This document shows positions 49,295-56,427 of a DNA stretch of 56,427 bases, piece by piece. Origin of the DNA: Rhizobium sp. CFBP 8762 (GTDB lineage Bacteria; Pseudomonadota; Alphaproteobacteria; Rhizobiales; Rhizobiaceae); NCBI RefSeq assembly GCF_014841565.1, contig NZ_JACYUD010000011.1, forward strand, positions 1-56,427, in the 5' to 3' direction. The translations under genes and the position numbers were made by a program. The notes below the pieces were generated by a model. The model did not search any database, was not told the DNA's origin, and was given only the letters and a program-made list of their open reading frames with translations. Positions within the stretch are counted from its first letter, which is position 1, and every line of letters starts with the position of its first letter.

Positions 49295-49726
49295 ATGGAC
49301 AAAGACACTCTTAAATTCCCCTCTTCAAAACAAGATCGCGACCGCCGGCGCCGCTATGATCCCGCATGGAAGCAGCGGCTGGTCGAGGCGTGTTCAGAGC
49401 CGGGGGTTTCAGTATCACGGCTAGCGCTTCAGCACGGGGTCAACGCAAACCTTGTGAGAAAATGGATCCAGAATGCCCGGCACGTATCTGTGTCGTCGAC
49501 ATCTGCGTTCGTACCGGTTCAGATCACGGCGGCAATCGGCAAGTTCGATATTGAGATGCCAAATGCAGGGAACGAAGAGCCGGCACGCAGAGCGCACGGG
49601 ACCTGCTCCCCGTCGAAGGTGAGTGCGTCATTGCCAAATGGCGTGATGCTGTCGCTTGAATGCGATGACGTGGACGCTTTGACAACGATCATCGGAACGC
49701 TGGCTCATGTTCAAGCTAAACGCTGA
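49295..49726 (+). CDS. tnpA: IS66 accessory protein TnpA
   Basis: A 143-residue protein with an N-terminal helix-turn-helix (RLVEACSEPGVSVSRLALQH, NANLVRKWIQNAR), as in IS66 TnpA/OrfA proteins, which are needed for transposition but are not the catalytic enzyme. ATG at 49295 follows AGGTGG; a GTG at 49283 is an alternative. It overlaps tnpB by 20 bases. Confidence 0.9.
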   Translation: MDKDTLKFPSSKQDRDRRRRYDPAWKQRLVEACSEPGVSVSRLALQHGVNANLVRKWIQNARHVSVSSTSAFVPVQITAAIGKFDIEMPNAGNEEPARRAHGTCSPSKVSASLPNGVMLSLECDDVDALTTIIGTLAHVQAKR

Positions 49727-50060
49727 TATCCAGGTTTACCTGCATCGTGAACCGATCGACTTCAGGGCGGGGATCAATAGCCTTGCGGTGCTGGTTCAGG
49801 AGACAATGGCGCTCGATCCGTTCGCTCCTGCTGTCTTTGCATTTTGCAATCGCCGGCGTGACCGGATGAAGCTCCTGTTTTTTGATCGATCCGGTTTTGT
49901 GCTGGTTTTGAAACGGTTGACCGAAGATAAGTTCCGATGGCCGCGCCGCGAGGTGCCGGTGGTGACGCTGACGACAGAACAGCTTCATTGGGTTCTCGAC
50001 GGCATCGATATCGACGCGATGGTCCGCCATCCCTTGCGGCAATATGAGATTGTCGGCTGA
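49707..50060 (+). CDS. tnpB: IS66 accessory protein TnpB
   Basis: A 117-residue IS66 Orf2-like protein with the family blocks VYLHREPIDFRAGINSLAVL, VFAFCNRRRDRMKLLFFDRS and VLKRLTEDKFRWP. It is translated from within the end of tnpA and acts with TnpA and TnpC in transposition by an unknown mechanism. It is unrelated to the TnpB of IS200/IS605 elements. Confidence 0.94.
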   Translation: MFKLNADIQVYLHREPIDFRAGINSLAVLVQETMALDPFAPAVFAFCNRRRDRMKLLFFDRSGFVLVLKRLTEDKFRWPRREVPVVTLTTEQLHWVLDGIDIDAMVRHPLRQYEIVG

Positions 50061-50112
50061 AGGGACGATCTAAGCAGTTGACGCGGCCGGGCGGTTCAGA
50101 TTCAAAACTGTG

Positions 50113-51705
50113 ATGAACAGAGCCAGTGAACCTGATGTTGCAGTGCTGATGGCGCAGTTGGCGGCAAATGCCGCCGAAATTGCTGCGCTGAAAGCCGAGA
50201 AGGAAGCGCTCTCGCGCCGCGTCGTCAAGCTCGAAGAGGAACTGGCACTCGCAAAGCTGCATCGTTTTGCACCACGCAGCGAAAAGCACATTGATCGCCT
50301 GTTCAACGAAGCCGAAATTGCTGCGGACGAAGATGGCAGTGACGACGGCGATGCTGCCATCGATCTCCCTGATACAGGCCTGCCAGCGGTCGACAGGACC
50401 GCGGGGAAAAAGCGGGGTCGCAGACCTCTGCCGGAAGATCTGCCGCGCGAGCGTGTTGAATACGACCTTGCCGATGATCAGAAGGCTTGTCCATGCTGCA
50501 AAAGTCAAATGCATCGTATGGGCGAGGCCGTTACCGAGCAGCTCCATATCGAAGTCAAAGCAAAGGTCCTGCAGAATGTTCGGTTCAAGTACGCTTGCCG
50601 CCATTGCGACCGCACCGGGATCAACACGCCCGTCGTAATCGCGCCTATGCCGACACAACCCTTGCCGGGCAGCATTGCTACGGCTTCAACGCTGGCCTTC
50701 GCGCTTGTTCACAAATACGTCGATGGCACACCGCTCTACCGCGTTGCCCAGACCTTCGAGCGGGCCGGCGTACCGATCAGCCGTGGAGCACTTGCTCACT
50801 GGGTGATCGCCTCGAGCGAGAAGCATCTGCATCGCATCTATGAGGCCCTGAAGCTGCGGCTTGGCTCGCATCCTCTCATCCATGGTGACGAAACGACCGT
50901 TCAGGTCCTGAAGGAAAAGAACAAGGAAGCCACCAGCACGTCGTACATGTGGGCATACCGCAGCGGTGAGGACAGTGACGAGCCAATCGTACTTCTCGAC
51001 TACCAGCCCGGCCGGGGTCAGATCTACCCGCAGACCTTCCTCGGTGATTATCGCGGCATATTGGTGACCGACGGCTACACCGCGTGGCGCACCATCAATG
51101 GCGCAACCCATGTCGGATGCATGGCTCATTCCAGGCGGCGCTTTGTCGAGGCCCTCAAGACCCGCAAGAATGGAGGCGGACCGCCGGAACAGGCACTCCG
51201 GTTCTTCGAGCAGCTCTACCGGATCGAAAAGCAGGCAAGAGACAATATCCCGGATGCCGGGGAGACGAAGGTCGACTGCATACGCGGTTTCCGCCAACAG
51301 CACAGCTTGCCCGTCCTAAACGCCCTAAAGATTTGGCTCGACACCATTGCGCCAAAGGTCTTGCCGGACACCAAGCTGGGTGACGCCGTGTCCTACACTC
51401 TAAACCAGTGGGAGTATCTGACGCGCTATACCAGTGACGGCACAATGCCGATCGACAACAACATTCTTGAACGCGATATCAGAGTATTTGCGACCGGAAG
51501 AAAATCGTGGCTGTTCAGCGACAGCGTCGAGGGTGCCAAGGCCAGCGCCGTGATCTACAGTCTCATGTTGACTTGCCGCGCTTGTGGCGTCGACCCGCTC
51601 GCCTGGCTGCGTCACGTGCTCCATGAGTTGCCGCAACGCGCTACCGACGTCAAAATTGACGACCTCCTGCCGTCCAACTTCGCCAGCAAAACACCGCGAG
51701 CATAA
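50113..51705 (+). CDS. tnpC: IS66 transposase TnpC
   Basis: A 530-residue DDE transposase. The N terminus is a leucine-rich coiled coil (ALKAEKEALSRRVVKLEEEL), then a zinc-finger region (CPCCKSQMHRMGE) and the catalytic domain. Candidate catalytic residues are Asp in IHGDETTVQVL, Asp in LVTDGYTAW and Glu in NNILERDIRVFATGRKSWLF. The C terminus has the family's LPSNFASK-type end. It appears intact. Confidence 0.95.
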   Translation: MNRASEPDVAVLMAQLAANAAEIAALKAEKEALSRRVVKLEEELALAKLHRFAPRSEKHIDRLFNEAEIAADEDGSDDGDAAIDLPDTGLPAVDRTAGKKRGRRPLPEDLPRERVEYDLADDQKACPCCKSQMHRMGEAVTEQLHIEVKAKVLQNVRFKYACRHCDRTGINTPVVIAPMPTQPLPGSIATASTLAFALVHKYVDGTPLYRVAQTFERAGVPISRGALAHWVIASSEKHLHRIYEALKLRLGSHPLIHGDETTVQVLKEKNKEATSTSYMWAYRSGEDSDEPIVLLDYQPGRGQIYPQTFLGDYRGILVTDGYTAWRTINGATHVGCMAHSRRRFVEALKTRKNGGGPPEQALRFFEQLYRIEKQARDNIPDAGETKVDCIRGFRQQHSLPVLNALKIWLDTIAPKVLPDTKLGDAVSYTLNQWEYLTRYTSDGTMPIDNNILERDIRVFATGRKSWLFSDSVEGAKASAVIYSLMLTCRACGVDPLAWLRHVLHELPQRATDVKIDDLLPSNFASKTPRA

Positions 51706-51941
51706 AAAACAGTTCCAAACCACTACCCGCGATATACCGGTGACGATCGTGTCAACGTGCGCAGAAAATCGCGTTTACTTTTGAGTAACTTTAGCACAAT
51801 CTTAAAAACAGCCTGACGAAACGAATCTATCTAATGAACTCCAGCCTCGGCCGTGATTAACGTTAAAGAAATTGAAACAACGTTTTGCACCTATCAACAA
51901 TACGCTAAGAACAACTAAACACACACGTCCGAGGACCCGGT

Positions 51942-52205
51942 ATGAACGACAACGAACCTAATCTCGAGCATTCTGACTTATCTGAGGAATTTACGCGCGA
52001 TGGCGTGACCGTGCTGGTGGATATCTTTCGCCCGGCGGGCAGCACAGGTGGCTGGACATTGCAGGTTATCGATCAGGATGACGTCATGACCGTTTGGGAT
52101 GAGCCATTCGCCAGCGAACAGGAGGCCTACGACGAGTTCCTCGCAACGCTCGAAGCGGACGGCATCGAGTCGTTTTCGGCGGGCCCGGAAGACGAACTCG
52201 AATAA
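51942..52205 (+). CDS. Small acidic conserved protein, unknown function
   Basis: An 87-residue strongly acidic protein (EFTRDGVTVLVDIFRPAGS, WTLQVIDQDDVMTVWDEPF) ending in PEDELE. I believe similar proteins occur in other Rhizobiales next to housekeeping genes. GAGG lies before the ATG and a strong terminator follows the stop codon. It is the first core gene past the IS elements. Confidence 0.7.
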   Translation: MNDNEPNLEHSDLSEEFTRDGVTVLVDIFRPAGSTGGWTLQVIDQDDVMTVWDEPFASEQEAYDEFLATLEADGIESFSAGPEDELE

Positions 52206-52218
52206 ACGACGAACACAG

Positions 52219-52247
52219 AAAAGGCCCGGATCACTCCGGGCCTTTTT
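52219..52247 (+). terminator. Intrinsic terminator
   Basis: AAGGCCCGGA pairs with TCCGGGCCTT, followed by a T run, 14 bases after the stop of the small acidic protein gene. Confidence 0.92.
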
Positions 52248-52346
52248 AGAGCATAATCCGACCGGAGTGAAACGAGGATCGACAAGATTATGCTTTCAGT
52301 CAAAGGAATCAGAGCGCCGATCTGATTCAATCAGATCGGCGCTCTA
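52247..52346. repeat. Dispersed palindromic element, second type
   Basis: Two stem-loops in a row: AGCATAATC...GATTATGCT (52249-52293), then a perfect 15-bp hairpin AGAGCGCCGATCTGA / TCAGATCGGCGCTCT (52311-52345, loop TTCAA). Both start with TAGAGC or AGAGC like the repeats elsewhere in the window. It lies between the terminator and the end of tal and may also stop the tal transcript. Confidence 0.75.
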
Positions 52347-52358
52347 ACTTCGATCAGC

Positions 52359-53321
52359 TTACGCTGCCTGTTCCAGTTCCTTGCGAACCATGGTTCGCAG
52401 CGAAATCAGATCCTTGGCAAAAGAGCGGATGCCTTCTGCAAGCTTTTCTGTCGCCATCGCATCTTCGTTCATCATCCAGCGGAATGTCTTCTCGTCCACC
52501 GTCAGCTTTTCGACGTTGGTGACCGTATCGGGCGAAAGCTTGCGTTCCAGCTTCCCGTCGTCCTTGGACAGCTCATCCAGAAGGGCCGGGCTGATGGTCA
52601 GGCGATCGCAACCGGCTAGCGCTTCAATTTCACCGGCATTGCGGAACGATGCGCCCATGACGATGGTCTTGATATCGTGCGCTTTGTAGTAATTGTAGAT
52701 TTCGCGAACCGACAGAACACCTGGATCTTCTTCCGCCGTGAAGTCCTTGCCGGAAGCCTTTTTGTGCCAGTCGAGGATACGGCCGACGAAGGGCGAAATC
52801 AGGAATGCGCCAGCGTCGGCACATGCAATGGCCTGCGCCTTGCTGAACAGCAGGGTCAGGTTGCAATCGATGCCTTCTTTCTGCAAGACTTCGGCAGCGC
52901 GGATACCTTCCCATGTGGACGCGAGCTTGACCAGAATACGGTCACGGGTAACGCCGCGCTCTTCGTATGCAGCGATAATCTTACGGCCTTTGTCAATCGA
53001 ACCTTCCGTGTCGAATGACAGGTCAGCATCGACTTCGGTTGAAACGCGGCCGGGCACCAGCTTAACCAGTTCCGCACCAACGGAAATAGACAGGCGGTCA
53101 GCGACGGTTTGAACAACGGTTTCTGCGATACCGCCCTGCTTGGAACCCCAGGCTACCGCTTCTTTGATCGCATCGGCAAACATGGGCTCGCCAAGCGCTT
53201 TGTAGACGATTGTCGGGTTGGTGGTGCAATCAACAGGCTTAAGGCGCGCAACAGCCTCGATATCGCCGGTGTCGGCAACAACCGTGGTCATTTCGCGAAG
53301 TTGGTCAAGCTTGGATGTCAT
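52359..53321 (-). CDS. tal: Transaldolase
   Basis: Transaldolase moves a dihydroxyacetone unit between sugar phosphates in the pentose phosphate pathway. The 320-residue protein is of the TalB type: [33 protein letters not shown], the Schiff-base Lys in [13 protein letters not shown], and [20 protein letters not shown]. The divergent SorC-type regulator suggests sugar-linked control, though its target is not known. Confidence 0.97.
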   Translation of the reverse strand: MTSKLDQLREMTTVVADTGDIEAVARLKPVDCTTNPTIVYKALGEPMFADAIKEAVAWGSKQGGIAETVVQTVADRLSISVGAELVKLVPGRVSTEVDADLSFDTEGSIDKGRKIIAAYEERGVTRDRILVKLASTWEGIRAAEVLQKEGIDCNLTLLFSKAQAIACADAGAFLISPFVGRILDWHKKASGKDFTAEEDPGVLSVREIYNYYKAHDIKTIVMGASFRNAGEIEALAGCDRLTISPALLDELSKDDGKLERKLSPDTVTNVEKLTVDEKTFRWMMNEDAMATEKLAEGIRSFAKDLISLRTMVRKELEQAA

Positions 53322-53420
53322 ATCAGTTCCTCACGTAAAGTCCTTAAGACCCGCCCTAGTGCGCAGACGAAAAATAGGAGCGCGTGGCGCTTTTGTCAAT
53401 TGGTATCGTCAAATGTATTG

Positions 53421-53445
53421 CTATCCTCAAAGATTTTGGTGATAG
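53421..53445. promoter_or_regulatory. Candidate operator between tal and the SorC-type gene
   Basis: CTATCCTCAAA and TTTGGTGATAG form an 11-bp inverted repeat with two mismatches and a 3-bp spacer, 25 bp before the regulator's GTG. It could be an autoregulatory site; this is inference. Confidence 0.4.
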
Positions 53446-53470
53446 TGACCATCTTACTGTGGAGTAAAAC

Positions 53471-54448
53471 GTGGCAAAGCTGACACGCAATGGTCAAACG
53501 GCCCTTCTTGAGACGGAGTCCCTGCGTCTGCGGGCAGCATGGCTGTATTACAACCGAGGCCTGACGCAAAAAGACATCGCCGAGAATCTGGGCGTCAGCC
53601 GCTCAACGGTCATTCGCATGCTGGACGAAGCCCGTAAACGAGCGGAGGTGCAAATCTGGATCAACCAGGCCCCTGCCGAATGTACGGCTCTGGCGCTGGA
53701 ACTGGAGCAGGCATTTGGTCTGGAAGAAGCCATCGTGGTTCCCGGCGAAGGCACGCCAGAGAGTACTGCGCGTGATGTAGGCGCGGCCCTTGGCACATTC
53801 CTGAGCGAGGTCATCACCGATCATATGACGCTTGGCGTTGGTTGGGGCCGAACGCTGAATGCGTCACTCCAGACCTTTCGCCCGCCGCGGCGGGAAGCGG
53901 TTAAGGTTGTTTCTCTTCTGGGCGGTCTGCTGGAGGCCAGCACGATCAATCCGGTGGAATATTCCTGGCGGGTTGCAAGCCATCTGGGCGCCGATTGTCT
54001 GCTGCTGCTCGCCCCACTTGTCGTCGATTCTGCGGAAACCAAGACCCGCCTGATCGAGCGCTGCGGGTTGGAAAAACTGTTCAACAAGGCTGCCAACCTT
54101 GATATTGCCGTCATCAGCTGTGGGGATATGAGCCCGCAGGGAACCTCGCTCTCGCGTGGCTTTCTCAATCCCGATGATCATGCCGCCCTTCTGGCAGCGG
54201 GGGCGATTTGCGATACGCTGTTTCATTTTCTCGATGCTGAGGGCCGGACAGTGCACCATCCCATTCACGACCGGGTCATGTCCGTGGGGCTGGAAGCAGT
54301 ATCAAACGCTCGCCATATCGTTCTTGCGTCCGGCGGAAAGGTACGGGCTCCTGCTATCCGGGCAACAATTCTGCGCACCGGGTGCCATACGCTGGTAACG
54401 GACGAGGCCGCCGCACGGGCGCTTCTTAGCCTGCAGGATGGGGAATAA
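53471..54448 (+). CDS. SorC/DeoR-type sugar-binding transcriptional regulator
   Basis: A 325-residue regulator with an N-terminal helix-turn-helix (LRAAWLYYNRGLTQKDIAEN, LGVSRSTVIRMLDEAR) and a C-terminal SorC sugar-phosphate-binding domain (DHMTLGVGWGRTLNASLQTF, HLGADCLLLLAPLVVDS, AILR-type end with IRATILRTGCHTLVTDEAAA). Members respond to phosphorylated sugars. The start is GTG with GGAG upstream. It is divergent from tal, which may be one target. Its 3' end overlaps rsmJ by 23 bases, tail to tail. Confidence 0.88.
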   Translation: MAKLTRNGQTALLETESLRLRAAWLYYNRGLTQKDIAENLGVSRSTVIRMLDEARKRAEVQIWINQAPAECTALALELEQAFGLEEAIVVPGEGTPESTARDVGAALGTFLSEVITDHMTLGVGWGRTLNASLQTFRPPRREAVKVVSLLGGLLEASTINPVEYSWRVASHLGADCLLLLAPLVVDSAETKTRLIERCGLEKLFNKAANLDIAVISCGDMSPQGTSLSRGFLNPDDHAALLAAGAICDTLFHFLDAEGRTVHHPIHDRVMSVGLEAVSNARHIVLASGGKVRAPAIRATILRTGCHTLVTDEAAARALLSLQDGE

Positions 54449-55040
54449 CGAACACATCGTAACGGGTGCTCTTGCCCAGTATCTGGTGCGAGGGCTTAAC
54501 GATTCCGTCCATGGGCGCGGCCCGGAGCGGCCATTTCAATACCACACGCTTTTGCGCGCAACGCAACGCTATCGTCATCAACTCGCGAGAGTCGGGATCG
54601 GCCCCGACAAGTTCGCGCAGAACGCGCATTTCCTTCTTCACCAATGCGCTGTTATGGCGTGGCGGATGCATGGGGTCGACCACAACAACCTCCGGCGACA
54701 GCTCCGGCAACAGCGCAATGGAATCGCCATGAAGAAGTGTCATCCGGCTAACGATCTCCGCGTAGCGCCCGCCTTCGGTCTTTGCGCGCTCCAGCCCTGC
54801 CCGCAACGCCTCAAACATGTCCGGGGACCGCTCAATCAGCGTCACCTCTGCTCCCAACGAAGCCAATAGAAAAGCGTCTCGCCCCAACCCTGCTGTGGAG
54901 TCCACAATTTTGGGTGTGAAGCCGCGCGCAAACCCTGCTGCCTTGGGCAGCGCCTGCCCTCGCCCTTCACCGGCGCGAAGGCGATGGCCCACGGCACCGC
55001 CGACAAAATCCACCAAATGCTGTGTGTCGCTCACGCTCAT
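54426..55040 (-). CDS. rsmJ: 16S rRNA m2G1516 methyltransferase-like protein
   Basis: A 204-residue SAM-dependent methyltransferase of the RsmJ (DUF548) family. The SAM motif is VDSTAGLGRDAFLLASLGAE, the acidic motif LIERSPDMFEALRAGLERA, and the catalytic region VVVDPMHPPRH. Known members methylate G1516 of 16S rRNA. It is short at the N terminus relative to the E. coli enzyme (about 250 residues). It is followed upstream by an RluA-family gene, so both are rRNA-modification genes. Confidence 0.88.
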   Translation of the reverse strand: MSVSDTQHLVDFVGGAVGHRLRAGEGRGQALPKAAGFARGFTPKIVDSTAGLGRDAFLLASLGAEVTLIERSPDMFEALRAGLERAKTEGGRYAEIVSRMTLLHGDSIALLPELSPEVVVVDPMHPPRHNSALVKKEMRVLRELVGADPDSRELMTIALRCAQKRVVLKWPLRAAPMDGIVKPSHQILGKSTRYDVFVIPHPAG

Positions 55041-55047
55041 GTCATTC

Positions 55048-55716
55048 TCAAAACGGGCATGGAACGGTAAAGGTCACATCCCGCCCATCGGGATGACGAA
55101 ACCGCAGTGTTTCAGCATGCAGCAAAAGCCGGTCCGCAGCCGCGAGCGCAGCCTCATCCGCATAGAACGCATCACCCAAAATGGGGTGGCCGATGGCCTT
55201 CATATGCACGCGAAGCTGATGGGTGCGGCCCGTCAAGGGTGATAATTTCACCCGCGTCCGGTCCTCTTCGCGCGCCAACACGCGCCATTCCGTTTGCGCC
55301 GGGCGGCCATTGTCGTGATCGACGCGGTGGCGCGGTTTGTTATTGGTATCAATGGCCAGCGGCAGATCGATTTGTCCGCTATCCCCGACAAGTTGCCCGG
55401 ACACGACAGCTACATAGGATTTCTCAGTAAGCCGTTGCTCGAACTGCGATGCAACGGTCGCATGGGCCTTCCGGTTGAGAGACATGACAACAACCCCGGA
55501 TGTATCCTTATCCAACCTGTGGATCATCAAGGCTGTCGGAAACCGCCGTTGTACCCTGCTTGCCAGACTGTCCGACAAAGCGGGATCCCGTCCCGGCACG
55601 GACAAAAGCCCGCTGGGCTTATCCAGAACCAAAATATCCGCATCCTGATGGATGATGGAGATATACGGCTCCAGCGGCGGGTTATAGACAGGGTTGTTGA
55701 GTGGCGCAGATGACAT
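55048..55716 (-). CDS. RluA-family pseudouridine synthase
   Basis: A 222-residue pseudouridine synthase. The catalytic Asp is in MIHRLDKDTSGVVVMSLN, with ADILVLDKPSGLLSVPGRD before it and TGRTHQLRVHMKAIGHPILG after. No S4 domain is present, as in RluA itself, so 23S U746 and tRNA U32 are likely targets, but this is inferred. I start at 55716, behind AGGAAG. Confidence 0.9.
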   Translation of the reverse strand: MSSAPLNNPVYNPPLEPYISIIHQDADILVLDKPSGLLSVPGRDPALSDSLASRVQRRFPTALMIHRLDKDTSGVVVMSLNRKAHATVASQFEQRLTEKSYVAVVSGQLVGDSGQIDLPLAIDTNNKPRHRVDHDNGRPAQTEWRVLAREEDRTRVKLSPLTGRTHQLRVHMKAIGHPILGDAFYADEAALAAADRLLLHAETLRFRHPDGRDVTFTVPCPF

Positions 55717-55814
55717 GCGGCTTCCTACCACAGTTTGGCAATGGCTCACAAATGCGGAAAAGAGTGCGCCTACGCGTCACCGCACACAGTGATGATAGGC
55801 TCATGTTAAGGCGT

Positions 55815-55994
55815 TTAAGACGAGGGCGCTGCCGTCTCCACGGCAAATGCTTTCGCCTGGCAAAGCATGTTATGAGGGTCGAGAACCATGACGCGCTTGT
55901 TGGTCTTGAAAAGAGCATCCCAGCCAGCCTGCCCGCGCTGTGCGTACAGATTGATGATTGCAGCCGTATCTATGATCAATAAATTTTCGCTCAT
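55815..55994 (-). CDS. Short PIN-like protein, possibly truncated
   Basis: A 59-residue protein that starts MSENLLIIDTAAIINLYAQR, like the first strand and helix of a PIN-domain ribonuclease with its first Asp, then runs to KTNKRVMVLDP and stops. PIN domains usually have about 120-140 residues and three or four acidic residues; here only the first part is present. The ATG overlaps the stop of the upstream gene by four bases (ATGA), as in toxin-antitoxin pairs. It may be a remnant or a short functional form. Confidence 0.5.
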   Translation of the reverse strand: MSENLLIIDTAAIINLYAQRGQAGWDALFKTNKRVMVLDPHNMLCQAKAFAVETAAPSS

Positions 55995-56427
55995 GGCGTG
56001 ATGCCCTTAATGAAAACAGTACTTCTCTTTAATTTTGCCGCCTCCATTACCGCCGGAATATCGTCCGGACTTTGGCCAGCGAGGCGCAACGCGCTAGCCA
56101 CGAAAAAGACGCTTGCAGGCAGGATCAATCCGTATTTGCGGAACAAGCGCCTGCTTTCAGCATAGAGCGGATGCCACATGGCTCCCGTTGCCTCTTCCTC
56201 GTCGTCTTCGCTGTCGTCGGGATGCTCATAATTGCGGATTTTCTCCAGAAGAATTTCGAACATCCCGGTCTCCGCCTCCCACGCCACGTATTCCTTGAGT
56301 ACGGTGTGGAACTCCTCGAAGCTGATCCGCTGGTCTTTGATACGATCATAAAATTTGCTGTCGGCAAATGTCCGCTCAAGTACATAGCTTTTCGCCGCTT
56401 CGCTCAAAGCACTGTCGAACCGGCCTA
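55991..56427 (-). CDS. Unknown protein paired with the PIN-like gene (partial)
   Basis: At least 138 residues, open to the window edge, so the start is probably outside; a TTG at 56407 is possible. It is acidic in the middle (DDSEDDEEEATG) and ends in KLKRSTVFIKGITP. The 4-base overlap with the PIN-like gene suggests one operon. I do not recognise the family; an antitoxin-like role is only a guess from position. Confidence 0.5.
   Translation of the reverse strand, partial: GRFDSALSEAAKSYVLERTFADSKFYDRIKDQRISFEEFHTVLKEYVAWEAETGMFEILLEKIRNYEHPDDSEDDEEEATGAMWHPLYAESRRLFRKYGLILPASVFFVASALRLAGQSPDDIPAVMEAAKLKRSTVFIKGITP

Larger units (their letters stand above)
49213..51778 (+). mobile_element. 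IS66-family insertion sequence, complete
   Basis: A 2566-bp element with terminal repeats GTAAGCGCGAGTTTCT and (right end, reverse complement) GTAAACGCGATTTTCT, the GTAA start typical of IS66. It is flanked by a perfect 8-bp target duplication TTTTGAGT (49205-49212 and 51779-51786). It carries tnpA, tnpB and tnpC in order. The perfect duplication suggests a recent insertion. Confidence 0.95.

Noticed and set aside
55682-55918. Alternative 78-codon frame continuing the PIN-like gene
   Set aside because: Its translation is not PIN-like, it has no ribosome-binding site, and it overlaps the RluA-family start.

Overview
The window looks like the chromosome of an alphaproteobacterium of the order Rhizobiales, most likely family Rhizobiaceae; I do not name a genus. 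The reasons are the gene order rplU-rpmA / obgE-proB-proA-nadD-rsfS-rlmH-envC-ctpA-polysaccharide deacetylase-rppH, a LexA box of the alphaproteobacterial GAAC-N7-GAAC type, Irr-type iron boxes upstream of a ferredoxin/bacterioferritin pair, an imuA-imuB-dnaE2 mutasome operon, and dispersed intergenic palindromes ending in CTGGAAATGCTCTA.

Left core (1-31380). It opens with methionine genes (metH, metA) around a small sugar cluster (ROK kinase, aldose 1-epimerase, HbpS-like protein). These are followed by leuD, a PemIK toxin-antitoxin pair, a zincin, the SOS mutasome operon, the iron-storage pair bfd-bfr and an MFS transporter. A long leftward run then reads rplU-rpmA, two GNATs, obgE, proB, proA, nadD, rsfS, rlmH, envC-like, ctpA, divergent polysaccharide deacetylase and rppH. 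Many neighbours overlap by a few bases, which suggests translational coupling.

Genomic island (31381-48286). An accessory segment whose repeat copies start exactly 16,800 bp apart lies between two identical 106-bp direct repeats. Each repeat holds a complete tRNA-Ser(CGA) gene. The left third has a C-terminally membrane-anchored protein of unknown function, a GNAT, and a tightly spaced P-loop ATPase/ASCH pair, then a tyrosine integrase. The middle has plasmid-like unknown genes, two of them interrupted by an in-frame TAA, a strong inverted repeat, and a serine recombinase. The right third is a defence block: type I restriction-modification (hsdM-hsdS-hsdR) with a YgjP/DUF45 metallopeptidase in the same operon, a divergent DUF5655/PD-(D/E)XK nuclease-like gene, and a Fic gene frameshifted exactly at its inhibitory motif. 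The dispersed core repeats are not seen inside the island.

Right side (48287-56427). An IS5-family element (TA target duplication, A6G slippery site) and a complete IS66-family element (perfect 8-bp target duplication) sit just outside the right tRNA copy. The core then resumes with a small acidic protein, transaldolase, a divergent SorC-type regulator, rsmJ, an RluA-type pseudouridine synthase and a two-gene pair with a PIN-like short protein at the window edge.

The best candidates for something new are the GNAT/P-loop/ASCH cassette, the Fic gene split at its inhibitory helix, the paired TAA-interrupted genes around a 20-bp inverted repeat, and the recurrent overlap of the dispersed repeat with stop codons of core genes.
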